Shown here: piece after piece, positions 10,262 through 20,888 of the stretch
Position numbering within the stretch: the stretch's first letter is position 1
Layout: each line of letters starts with the position of its first letter
Assembly (NCBI RefSeq): GCF_000204055.1
Contig: NW_006768765.1
Coordinates: 3,588,937 to 3,652,936 of the forward strand
Source: Melampsora larici-populina 98AG31
Taxonomy: Eukaryota > Basidiomycota > Pucciniomycetes > Pucciniales > Melampsoraceae
DNA length: 64,000 nucleotides
Direction of reading: 5' to 3'
The notes under the pieces: generated by a model
Told to the model about the DNA's origin: nothing
Seen by the model: only the letters and a program-made list of their open reading frames with translations
Databases searched by the model: none
Translations under genes and position numbers: made by a program

Positions 10262-10664
10262 AAGGCAACTTCAAAGGCACATAAGTAATTGTAAAATAAA
10301 TCAAAACAGAAAAACAACAATTTCTTGGAACAGACTATGATCAAATTGAGAACCCTGGATCTATGACAAAATATGATCAACATAAAGGTAACTTCAAAGG
10401 TTACTAAGGGCGCGTTCACTTAAGGAATTTCTGACCAGAAATCACATTCTGCAAATTTTTTAATGCAAAAATGCAATATGCACCACCAAATAGACACTTT
10501 AAATTTTGCAGAATGTGATTTCTCACCAGAAATTGCTTAAGTGAACGCGCCCTAAGTAATTTTAAAATGGACTGGAACAGAAAAGGGGCAATTGCTTGGA
10601 ACAGACTACGGTAATGATTGAATGAAGAATCCTGAATCTGTGACAATTCCCCTTTTACTGTGGG
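10262..10664. repeat. Tandem duplication of about 120 bp; second copy carries a MITE
   Basis: Copy 1 (about 10262-10363) and copy 2 (about 10385-10664, including the MITE) share ACTTCAAAGG, AAGTAATT, AACAGAAAA and TTGGAACAGACTA in the same order. Copy 1 reads ATAAGTAATT at the point where copy 2 has the MITE between two TAA triplets, so copy 1 is the empty site. Confidence 0.65.
10408..10552. mobile_element. 145 bp Tourist-like MITE, TSD TAA
   Basis: The terminal inverted repeats begin GGGCGCGTTCACTTAAG and extend about 50 bp. TAA flanks both sides (10405-10407, 10553-10555). The 3-bp TAA duplication fits a PIF/Harbinger-driven element. The TIR differs from that of the Harbinger copy at 6956, so a different autonomous relative would be needed. 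Confidence 0.75.
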
Positions 10665-12666
10665 ATGTGCTCAAGTCTAGGGTAAAATGTCTAGCATCAT
10701 ATTCAGTCGATTTCCTATACATGAATCCTGTAACACACATCCACACAATTTATGAGATAAGATCTCATATAGTAGTCTGATGTTACTGGTCTAGATGCTC
10801 AGTAGTTCAGTAATGTGTTTGGGGTGACTGTGCCATAGACTACCACACACAGAAGGTTCTCTTCTGGCAGGGTGCAGGGGCTGGTGGGAGGACATATTTG
10901 TTTTGAGGATTAATGTTATGAGAGCTATTGATGAACTTGCAATACATGGTTAACAAAAAGCATTGGGGAATTTCATTGTTGAGATTTCCATCCAACATCA
11001 TATGATGAGCAGCCTGGTACTTGGGTCTTCTACTTTTGGGGTCACAAGAGCTACCTGTTTTCCCAAGTTCAAGGGAACATTTGGGGGATAATTTGAAGGT
11101 TTGCAAAAATTGTTAGTGGATCACACTTAGCCCTAGGAGGTTTATGTAGCCCACCCCTTTGAGAGATGATTGACAGGATTGTCACACAGTTACCCAAAGG
11201 AGATCTCACCAGTGTAATCTGGTGTTGAGAACACTAGTCCTTGTGCAGATATTCAATCCCAGACTCCTTTAAGTTGTTGGCTTTGTTTAGAAAATCATAG
11301 CCGTGAAGCTGCCCATTATTTTGCTTGAAGACTGCACAATCCTTTTGGAATACAATTGAAGTGTTGCTTGCATTCAATGGGATGAACCTTCAACCACCAA
11401 GATATAAGCAGATCCCTTTCACCAGATGTGCACATTTTCCACAAGACACAAGACTATATCAACGGCTATCACACTCTGCTTTAATAATGCTATTGGCAAG
11501 TGGCACATTGGGTTCATTTCATCAATACTTACATGTGCAGATGTTTGCATGTAAATTATTTGTGTGTCATGGCAGATGGTCCAGGTTCTTGGTAGGAGGC
11601 CATGCCAAGGGTTAGAATGTTGTATTTATCTTTTGGTGTTCATTGGTTCCAGTCACAGCCCCCAACTACTGGTCACTGGCAGGTCAGTGTGCCCCATGTC
11701 TTCAAAATGTTTTCAAGATAATCTTAATCTGTTTTCAAAATAACATATGTCTGCTATCAAGATGTTATGGGTCAGTTACCAACAAAATAATTCATGCCAC
11801 CAAAATTGAGATGATGTCACAAAGCATCATAAATCTGTACAAAACTACTCCTGTAATTTCCCACCAAGAATATATAGTCTATTAACCTTTATGATGTAAA
11901 TTGACCAAGTTTTTGTGGTTTGAAAAAAATACAAATAAAAAATACTATTTTTGTATTATGCTCAAGACTCAAAATCTTGGTGAATTCAAAGCTCTATCAA
12001 TATACACATAAAATGAATTAGATATTACTTTCTGCAACATGCTTCTCCACATTTTTATCCTCTGGTAAAATTTTGGCTCGGGTAGCGCATAAAAGCGTGT
12101 GCAGTCAAGACTGGTCTTAAATCCAGTTTGGTCACTTTGTATGATCATTGATAGCAGAGTGGGGATTTTTAGGTATTGAGAAGCAAGAGGAAAAAAGTGT
12201 GCACAATTCTTTGAAAGAAAAAAACTTTGGGGCAGAAAAGAGAGCAAACAAAATAGATAAGTCCAGAGGCATGATCAATAAAAGTAGAACAAAATGCGCA
12301 CAATTCTTCAAAAGAAAACAAAGAACAATTGCTACAAATTTGGACCAATGGACTCAAAAGAAAAGGTACAGAAGCCATGAAAGTTAGATTGCCAGCCAAG
12401 GTATGCTTCCTCAAAAAGTTCAACAATATGTGATGCTGTTTAGCTGATATTGAATTGCCTTTTGGGTTTGAAAGATTCTTGCTCTTAATGTCTTCTGGTC
12501 CAAAGAAGAGGAAGGTGAAGAACAAAAAGGAATCTGTTTCCTCTGTGTCTTCCCACTCACCTGAATCCACAATAGATCTTGGTGGAATCAAAAACAGGTC
12601 TTGTGAGTGAGCCATCTTGTTATCTACTCAATTTCAAGGTATCAATCACCCTTATGATGAACAATC

Positions 12667-13134
12667 TGTTGCAGTCAACTAGAGCTCACAAAAGAGATTT
12701 CAGAAAGGATTTATATTTCATAACACAACTAAAAATATGAACAGCAAAGAGATAAAAGAAAGAGCTTACCTAGAGTGCACAAAAGAGATTTCAGAAAGGG
12801 TGAAGAGGAATCCCTTTCTGTGTGCAGCTCTAGGTTGGTTATATACAAGTGACATTACATAATACATGTTTAACATTTATGTAATAGATAGATGACAAAA
12901 AGGATCCGTTACATAGTATGATCAAGAGATAGATACTAGACAATATGTGATCAGTTCACACATGATTGAATACATTCATAGACAAAGCAGATGAGAAATT
13001 ACAGATTACATAATAGCTGAACTGATGAGATAATGAGATAGATGTAGAGAAAAGATGGGAAGCATGCGTAGAAGAATAGGCTATTACAAGAATACAATGA
13101 TGACATATATCATGTAAGTCAAAGTATTCCAACA
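12667..13134 (-). mobile_element. Solo LTR of a Ty1/copia-type retrotransposon, TSD CAATC
   Basis: On the minus strand the block begins TGTTGGAATAC and ends GACTGCAACA, the canonical TG...CA (TGTTG...CAACA) termini. Identical 5-bp duplications CAATC flank it (12662-12666 and 13135-13139). It is 468 bp long and contains two similar words around AGAGATTTCAGAAAGG about 90 bp apart. No internal retrotransposon sequence lies on either side, so it is a solo LTR left by recombination. Confidence 0.75.
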
Positions 13135-13506
13135 CAATCAAATTCAAGATGTGTCTTTGAATCTGGGGGTCAACTCACACTAAGTTTCATTTAGAAAACA
13201 CTGGGAAGACTTAATGAATATCACCAACAATATCAAGATATACATCAATCTATTAGTCCCTAAAATTGTATGTAGTACTAGTATTACTATCACCCTTTAG
13301 GTTTCATTCAAATTATATTCTTTCTAGGAGACATGATTGCTAAGATGAGTTAAACAACATACAGGAGGACAATGATACCTTTGGAGCTCAAGTTTAAGAA
13401 GAATGTTTGGCCAAGCTTGGATGTGCACAAGACAGTGGTTAGAAGGTGAGTAATTTTTCTTTTCAATGTTTCAAAAACAAGTGTTATTTAAATTTAACAT
13501 GTATTG

Positions 13507-13815
13507 CAAGGCTGCCACTATAATATACTATACTGCATCTGAAATACACTTGATATAGTATAGGTCTAAACATAGTGCAGCATAGTCAAAATATACTCGG
13601 TACAGCTTAAATATACTGAAGTATAGTTGGATTTTTTTGAAAACTTGTATAGGCATCTTTCAGGATATTTGGTAAATCCAACTATACTGGGTATATTTTT
13701 GTATAGATTAGTATACGTCCAACTATACTGGTATAGTTTCCAGTATAGTATAGTTGAACTATACTATACCCACTGTATAATATACCAGTAGTAGTATAGT
13801 ATAGTGGCAGCCTTG
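13507..13815. mobile_element. 309 bp hAT-like MITE rich in TATAGTATA
   Basis: The ends are CAAGGCTGCCACTATA and its inverted complement. The interior is almost entirely units of the type TATACT / AGTATA. The flanks TGTATTG (13500-13506) and TGTACTG (13816-13822) look like a 7-8 bp target duplication with one mismatch, which with the CAAGG terminus suggests hAT. It is non-coding. Confidence 0.6.
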
Positions 13816-13940
13816 TGTACTGGTATTTTTTCAAGTAGCTTACTGAACTCACAATTCAAGCATCACACCTCTTGTGCAAAGCTAGCTTCTAGAATTGGTC
13901 AAATACTTCAACATCAAAGACTATCAATTGGATTGTGAGT

Positions 13941-14186
13941 ATAGCCGTTGTAAGATGTATGGGCAAATTTTGAGAGCTTTGTGTTGTTGCTAGATTTAAT
14001 GTAGAGGTCAAAAACTCAAAAAGCCCTTTTGAGATTGATAACTTTACTGCCCATTGGTCCAATCTGCACCAGGAAAATAGAGTTCCCTCTGAAAGTGATA
14101 TAGTTTCAAGTTTTTGACTTCAAAAGTTAAATCTGGCAACGTTTATTTTTTCAAAAATCTGCCAGTGAACCTTACAACATCTGTAG
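13941..14186. mobile_element. 246 bp MITE with perfect 8-bp TSD TTGTGAGT
   Basis: The ends are ATAGCCGTTGTAAG and CTTACAACATCTGTAG. The direct repeat TTGTGAGT flanks it at 13933-13940 and 14187-14194. It is the uninterrupted sister of the split MITE at 2709-5850 and shows that copy's original structure. The 8-bp duplication points to hAT or a Mutator-like driver. Confidence 0.75.
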
Positions 14187-14194
14187 TTGTGAGT

Positions 14195-15018
14195 TCATGT
14201 TGTTTTATCCGTACAATGGCGTCTTTCCAAATAAACTGCTCTTACTTAAAATCCAATCTCAAAATAGTCTGAGAGATGATACAAGGTGCTCTCAGGTGCT
14301 CTGGGGCGCTAGGCTGCTGTGATGCATAACCACGCTTTGAGGTGCTATGACACAAGATAGCACAGCAAAATATTGCTATACAGTGCGTATATGTAAACCA
14401 CCACGTGGGATAAATTTCAAATATAGCTATAGTCAGGCACCCTCCCCGCTATATGGCTAAAAGAAGAGTGCAGGCAGAGCGGCCGCTCCGCTGCCCCCCA
14501 ATAACGCTATTTTGGGTGGAGCGCCAGTGGCATTGATACTATAGCTTCATCAATCATCTCTCATTTTACACCTTACTTTTTGGGTATGACTTAATCCCTC
14601 CTCAAACCTTGTGAAAGCTCTGCTTACTTGTCATACTCTGTTTGTGACTACTGGAGGTAACACAGTTGAGTGTAGGTCCATGATGAATACTCTTCATTTC
14701 TTCCCTTTAATCTTTCTATGATATCTTTCTTTATAATTTAATTTAACTCATTATCATGGACTATCATATTTTGGTAAATCACTGGACTTCTGTGATTCAC
14801 TCAAATTTGACTCACTCTTGAGTCAAAGCTACAGACTGAAATTTCTCCCTTCAATAGCCCTATCAATCTTATCATCCTCTGAAAGATTTAATGTCCAAGA
14901 TTGCTTTGCTTGATGTCACTGCAAAAAGTATTTTTTATTCTTGATACTTGGTCTGAAGATTTCGAACCTATCTTGAGAATTTAAGTAAGTGGTAGAAAAC
15001 TTTCATGCCTGATACAAA
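14195..15018. other. Intergenic, no gene supported
   Basis: The stretch is AT-rich with a short GC-rich island (about 14460-14520) containing a palindrome around GAGCGGCCGCTC. I see no long frame and no RNA gene. Confidence 0.5.
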
Positions 15019-15432
15019 TTATCTTGTGTGTGTAGTCCTATCAATTCTTGATCTCAAACACCTCTGAAAACATAGACAAAGTCCTAAGATGATCAACACC
15101 AAGCCGCATGCTATATTCATCCATTTTTCAAAGTGAATATTGTGAATAGGGCCCATAATTTGAGGATGTCAGGCGAAAGAACAATCAAATGCATAAGTAA
15201 GAAATCTAAAGCCTGCACGCTGATTCAAAACAAACTACTGACTTGCAGCAATTATGATCCCCATCAAAGCCTCAGCTGAGAAACCCCCATACAAATGTCG
15301 TTCAGTAGCCTTCTCGTTCTCAGCTTTAGGTGGAGTGTTCGGTGGTGTTGTAGGCGTTGCTGGTATTGTTCCTTGTCTTGCCATCCCTGCATTGGTAGGT
15401 GATGTTGTTTGTTGACAGATAGTAAACGACAT
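15019..15432 (-). CDS. Candidate small single-pass membrane protein
   Basis: Exon 1 (15432 or 15384 down to 15243) encodes a Pro/Thr/Ala-rich stretch ending in ALMGIIIAA. A 132-bp intron (GTCAGT...TATAG, 15111-15242) follows. Exon 2 (15110-15019) continues in frame as CGLVLIILGLCLCF, then a basic tail and a stop. The splice joins the two halves of one hydrophobic helix, which is the main reason to believe it. The N-terminus is uncertain: ATGs at 15432 and 15384 are both possible, giving about 93 or 77 residues. The open frame continues upstream to 15804 without motifs. No homologue is recognised. Confidence 0.4.
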
Positions 15433-16522
15433 CCAATAACAGACAAGGTATGATCTGAATAAACACCTGGCTATTGATCTCGAAATGCACCCCATTTCTC
15501 CGTAAACTTGATTTTGTTGTGCGAATATAAAGAGTGAAGAATAAAGAGTGTGAGTCTTGAAGTGAAATAATCTTGTGCCAAAAAAAGAGAGGCAAAAATA
15601 TCCCAAGACTTTAAAAAGACAAGAAACTTGATGTAGTCTGATATATGTGCAAATTATCAACAAAACTGAAAGCAAAGTCCAAGAGATAGTTTCTTTTATA
15701 GTGAGGATGAGTGTTTGGACTGGGGCACCTACGAGAGCATCATGCCTCGCTGTTGAAAGCGCTGTCGAAGTCGAGTCCGAAATATACAATCCTTGACCTC
15801 TCACATACTCGTCTCAGCAAGATCGACGTGAGATTACGAGATGTGTTAACTGCAGCCATACTTAATGTTTCTGCTCCAACACCACTTCATAAAAAATTGG
15901 TTTATGGACATCGTACTGATGATGCGCTATTCAAGGAGCTTATAACAGGATGTATGTATATATTCTCTTCTCTTCATAGATAAGCATGTATTTATCTTGG
16001 TTCTGGTAACGTCGTCATTTGGATGTCCTTGTGCTGAGAACATCCTGAATTTGCATGGCCTCATTGTTTTTCCATGAAACGAAACGACTTGCTTGGTGAA
16101 GTTTGAGCCATCAATTATGGTTCTCAAACCTGTGCAAGAACTGTGCAAGACCGACGTGCAAGATCCGTGCAAGATTTCTTGCACCAATCTTGCGCATTAA
16201 ATTTTTTGACGACCCCAGCTATTTTGTTCCAACTGGTACGAAAACCGTGCGAGACCGACGTGCAAGTTCCGTGCAAGTTCCGTGCAAGTTCTATTCATGT
16301 CTTGCACAGAAGTTGCTCGAAACTTGCACAAATTTTTGCATAGGTTTGAGAACCATAAATGATAGAATTCGTTGTGGTTACACTTTGTACATATATGTAA
16401 GCGCATGGAGCCATGATGACGTCATCATGCGTTGTATGTATGATAACTGCCGTTGCTCACGAGTCGAGCAAGGTCAAGGGTTTGGGTATGCTGAGCCTGG
16501 ATCTGAAGAAATCTTTGAGAGG
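15433..16522. other. Intergenic region between divergent genes, holding one MITE
   Basis: The region separates the candidate membrane-protein gene (-) from the allantoicase gene (+). A plus-strand open frame at 15711-15983 has no motif and no splice partner that I can find. The MITE at 16118-16355 ends about 165 bp before the allantoicase start codon. Confidence 0.45.
16118..16355. mobile_element. 238 bp MITE with TA target, built of GTGCAAG units
   Basis: The ends are TGGTTCTCAAACC and its inverted complement, each flanked by TA (16116-16117, 16356-16357) as for Tc1/mariner-type insertion. The inside carries repeated GTGCAAG words, and the phrase GACCGACGTGCAAG occurs once in each half in the same orientation. 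It lies in the upstream region of the allantoicase gene. Confidence 0.65.
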
Positions 16523-19131
16523 ATGTCAACTAACGGTTATCGTCAGGTGAAGCTAGATGAGTTTGAAAAAGAATTCCACCAACTGATTGGTAAATATCAA
16601 GAATCGACCTTGTTTCTTCACTTATCTCGAGCTAATTCTCTGAACCTCCGTTTACGTTCACAGAGCTCTCGAGTCAAGATTTGGGTTCTTCGATCGTCGC
16701 AGTTTCCGACGAATGGTTTGCACCTGCCAAGTCACTTATCAATCCTAAAGTAAAGCTCTCTCAAAGTGTTACTGCTTGAATGTGAACGACCAACATTCTT
16801 CCTTCATCCCTTGTACCAGCCAGCTCAAGCTTATCCAGGTCAATTTGGTCCTAATGGAGCACTGTATGATGTCAGTCTTTGTTTTTGGTCACACCGACTG
16901 GGTTCCCATTATAAAGCCTGAAGTGACACTGTGTTGCGTTGCATCTTTGTTCAGGGATGGGAATCACGTCGCCACAATCCTACATATGATTGGTTAGTCA
17001 CAAATCAACCTCACTTCTACTTGGATCATGATCAGCTCAGCTTATCATGGCTCTCGACAAACTTCCTGTTTAGGGTCATCATTCGCCTCGGCGTCTCTTC
17101 CGCCACTATCGAAGGCTTCGATCTCGACACAACCCACTTCAGTGGCAACGAAGCTCCAGCCTGTTCCGTCTTTGGACTTCCCATCAGCTCTCGATCTGAT
17201 TCAGCTTCCACGATAGCTCCATCGGCTAATGACCCCCAAGTGCGTTCCAAACGAGATGAACCAATACTCATCATCACTGTTCGGTTGATGTGACTTGCAA
17301 AATCCAGTGGCAAGAATTGTTACCAGCCGTACCTCTAGGTCCTTCATCACGTCACCTGTTCAAAATCAATGAGACCGCCACAACTTACCAATATCTGAAG
17401 TTACACATGATTCCTGATGGTTTGTAATCATCTCCTTATTTCCTACCGACTCTCTCTGCCCATCTAATTAGTCCTCATTTCAGGTGGCATCGCCCGATTT
17501 CGCGTCTATGGTCACCCTATCCCGATCTTCCCTGAAAATTTGGTTTCACGTTTCGATTTGGCCAGCGCCCTACTCGGAGCTCAAGTCGTATTGACTTCTA
17601 ATCAACATTACGGTGTAGGATCCAACTTGATTCTACCTGGTCGTGGTCCCGAGAATATGGACGGAGGCTGGGAAACTCGTCGAAGTCGAAAGCCTGGTCA
17701 CTCCGATCATGTGATCATCAAACTGTGAGTGGAGTCATCTTCTCCGACTTTTTGAATCTCTTCCAGACCGTCACACGATCTGACTTATCTATGGCCTAAT
17801 GTTTGTATAGAAGTACAACAGGATATTTGGACTACACGGAGATTGATACCAATTATTTTATTGGAAATTTCCCTCAGGAAGTTGATCTATATGGAACAAA
17901 TTCCGATCAAGTGAGTCTTTCTCACTTGAACAAACCGAGCAAACCTCCACAGTTTTCCAGAAATTATTGTGGGAAGCTCTGTAGCCTTCAATCACTTTGT
18001 TCCTAATTTACATTCTTTTCGCCGAAGTTGATCCCGAGTGCAGATGCGGAATGGACTCAAATCTTACCCAAGACCAAGCTTGGACCTCATCAGCAACAGT
18101 ATTTTCAGCTAAGTAATCCAGAAGTGCCACTGACGCACGTGAAAATGACGATATACCCCGGTGCGTATTTTTCATCCCTTCAGAGCAACCCAGTCGATTG
18201 ACATAACCCCTGCCTCGATGACTGACTCATCTTTTGAGACCCTACCTTATCTTAGATGGTGGGATTAAGCGCGTCCGTCTTTTCGGCCGCCGCGCGCCAT
18301 CATATGACATCCCTTTAGTCCTTCCCGAGCCCAAATCAACCACATCCGATCTTCCCGCCCCATTTCTCTGCGTCTGTCCCTCAAAGCCTGCCATCACAGT
18401 CCCAGTATTACCTCTGACTCGAGCAGCTTTTTCACCCTTTGGATATACGATCGAAGCTCATGATGATCCACGTACCTGGCATCCGTCCATCCAACATAAG
18501 ACCGTAAACTTTGGAAGTGCGGAAAAGTACTGTGACGTAGCTCAGATTGAGACATTGAAAACGCCAACAGGAGTTGAACCCAAGTCTAATCTATGCATTT
18601 TTAGCGCTCAGCCTTGGCCTGAAACTATCGGTGGTGAAGGTAACAGACGCTGGAAGTTGAAAGGACTAGAACGACATGCATACAGCTCACAGAGTTTTTT
18701 ACCTCTTGCGTCTAACAAAGAAGTTTCGGGCCTTGGTAGCTATTTAGTTGTTGTAGGCTATGACAGTAAGTATTTTCAAATAGAGAGACCCCAAGAGATG
18801 AGTGAACTGAGAATGCGACTTTTATTTTGGTATCCTTTCAAATTCTAGATGGAGATGGGAAACCAGATTGGAAGAATTTGAGAGCTTTCCTAGCTCAAGC
18901 GGACCAAGGGATCTCATACAAGCCTAATACATGGCATGCTCCACTGATAGCAATCAAAGAGGTAAGCAAACACTACAAAAGATGGAAGAAGTCGATGAAA
19001 AAATCTAACAGTCTTGGAAAATCTAGCCAATGAATTTTGCATGCATAGTAAATGAAACTGGAATTCCTGAATTCGATTGCGAGTTGGTAGAATGTGGAGG
19101 AGAAGAAGTGGTTTGTGAATTAAATCAATAG
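16523..19131 (+). CDS. Bifunctional allantoicase / ureidoglycolate lyase
   Basis: Twelve exons join in frame to 573 residues: 16523-16589, 16664-16749, 16820-16870, 16955-16992, 17074-17239, 17308-17419, 17484-17724, 17811-17910, 18028-18160, 18256-18765, 18849-18961, 19027-19131. The N-terminal part (about 1-350) is allantoicase, with the two-fold repeat visible: VAVSDEWFAPA, GWESRRHN and VIIRLG, then LGAQVV, GWETRRSR and VIIKL. Each half closes with a GGI-x-R-x-R-x-x-G block. The C-terminal part (about 355-573) is a ureidoglycolate lyase of the DAL3 type, with AFSPFG near its start and a TWHAPLIAI motif near its end. The chain would split allantoate to ureidoglycolate and urea, then ureidoglycolate to glyoxylate and urea. 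A similar fusion (DAL2,3,3) is, from memory, described in Cryptococcus. The acceptor before exon 9 (AAG) is weak. Confidence 0.9.
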
Positions 19132-20888
19132 TAAGTTATAAGTGAAGACATGTTAAGGAAAAAGAAACATTCTAAGCTCGATTTTTGATATGTAACTTTG
19201 GACTAGGTCACACATGATTGATATGAGTTATACAACCCGTGTATGATTTTGGATAGGATCACAAAGGGTATTTTGATTTTATTTCATCTTGTTGTTGTTG
19301 GTATAAACATGAAGGTTATGTACACGTACACCTGAATCAAAGAATTGTCCATGTGCTTTGGAATGATATTTCAAAGATCATCAAGAGGGCCAAGTTATCC
19401 ACAGTGACCAAATTCTCCTGTATAACTATACTCTTGAAATAGTTTCCATGGCACCACACCTCTTGAAACTGCATCCAAGATCACCATACCTCATTGTAGG
19501 TATTGACTTTTGACATTTGATATACACCCACAAACAAATGTCCAGTCTATGTGGTGTTTAGAGACCCTTCTCGACAAAAAAACACACAAGAAAGTGAAAT
19601 CAACAAACATTAATCACACCAAAGTTCTTCTTTTTCACACACTTTTTCACAAACATTCTTTGCAAAGATTTTTCAATATACATAGCTCTGTCACACTGAA
19701 GTTTTCCTTCAAAGCTCCCGTTGATAAACTCAGATACTCAACCTCGTCATTGTCAATCAGTTGAAAAGTAGGCACCAGATCCCAATGATGTATACTTGAT
19801 GTTCCCTTTGAGTCTTACACCATAACAGTTCTTGTATTATAAACCCTTCAACTTGGAAATGAAGATTATCACTCAAGTTGATCTATCATCAATATTTATC
19901 ACTTAACAAAGGTACAATCACAATCACAATCACAATCACAATCACAATCACAATCACAATCACAATCACAATCACAATCACAATCACAATCACAATCACA
20001 ATCACAATCACAATCACAATCACAATCACAAAGATGTTTCTTTTAATCTAACTTTTTATTTACTAAATAACAATTTCAGGTTCAACTGGTGTGAAATCTT
20101 TAGAAGATTATCAATAAGAACATCTTCAATGAAAGAATGAGAACAAGGTTTCACCACTAACATCACATCCCTCCTGTCCAAAGCGCTCTTGATAGCTTTT
20201 TGACTGTTTAAACCATTTCCCCTTATCTAAGTCTCAAGTATGTTATCTTCAAGGTCCATCCTCAAATCCCTAGCCTCTGAAGAAAATACGGTCAAAGTCA
20301 CAAAGCCTCTTCTGGTTAATACAAGAAAACTGATTTAAATCAGAGCCATTGTGTTGAGGCAGGTTAGCAATAAGCTTTACATTCAAAACCAAGTGTCATT
20401 TTCTCTCATTCTCTCATTCTCCTTCAAACTTTTTTTCATAAATGATTAACAAGCGATCAAAAAAGAAAAAATGTCAAAAAAAGATGATAGAGATGAAGAA
20501 AATAAAAGTTATATCACACAAGACAAAACTGCAAAAAATAAGGTCTGCCAAACTACTACTACTACTACTACTAATAAACAATGATAAGAACAAAAAGAAA
20601 ATAAATTAAAAAAACCGGTGACCAACTCGTTTTTTTCAATGAGTTTATCTATCTTTTCACGTTTTGTCCACCTCACAAGGCCATCGCTTTACCTTTTTAT
20701 CTTTGTGGGTTTTTTTTTCTTTTCTTCATGTGATCGATAACCATTCAACATCCATCAACGTTAAACAAAACAAAGAAGAAATCATGAATCATACAAATCG
20801 AGGTGAAAGAATTAAGGGACAGAAAGAGATAAAAGAAGGAAAAAAGTAAAACAAAAAAAAAACCAACATCCCACAATGAGATGTTAGA
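19132..20888. other. Convergent intergenic region with microsatellite
   Basis: This lies between the 3' ends of the allantoicase gene (+) and VAC8 (-). It holds the ACAATC repeat at 19914-20031 and a short ACT run at 20550-20572. The rest is AT-rich 3' flanking DNA with no gene. Confidence 0.6.
19914..20031. repeat. (ACAATC)n microsatellite, about 20 copies
   Basis: An uninterrupted hexanucleotide tandem repeat of 118 bp with no variant units. Perfect purity suggests recent or ongoing length change. It lies in the 3' intergenic space and is not coding. Confidence 0.95.

Larger units (their letters stand above)
9928..12666. other. Long non-coding or decayed stretch with one MITE
   Basis: Apart from the 10262-10664 duplication and its MITE, no gene could be supported. 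Open frames at 9851-10249, 11325-11615 and 12169-12615 are short, lack motifs and have no consistent splice partners. The base composition is like the repeat-derived regions elsewhere in the window. Confidence 0.45.

Noticed and set aside
15433..15804. Upstream extension of the small membrane-protein frame
   Set aside because: No motif, AT-driven composition and overlap with the likely promoter; a start at 15432 or 15384 is more economical.
19914..20031. Hexamer array considered as telomere-like or CRISPR-like
   Set aside because: Pure ACAATC units without spacers, in the interior of a eukaryotic window; it is a plain microsatellite.
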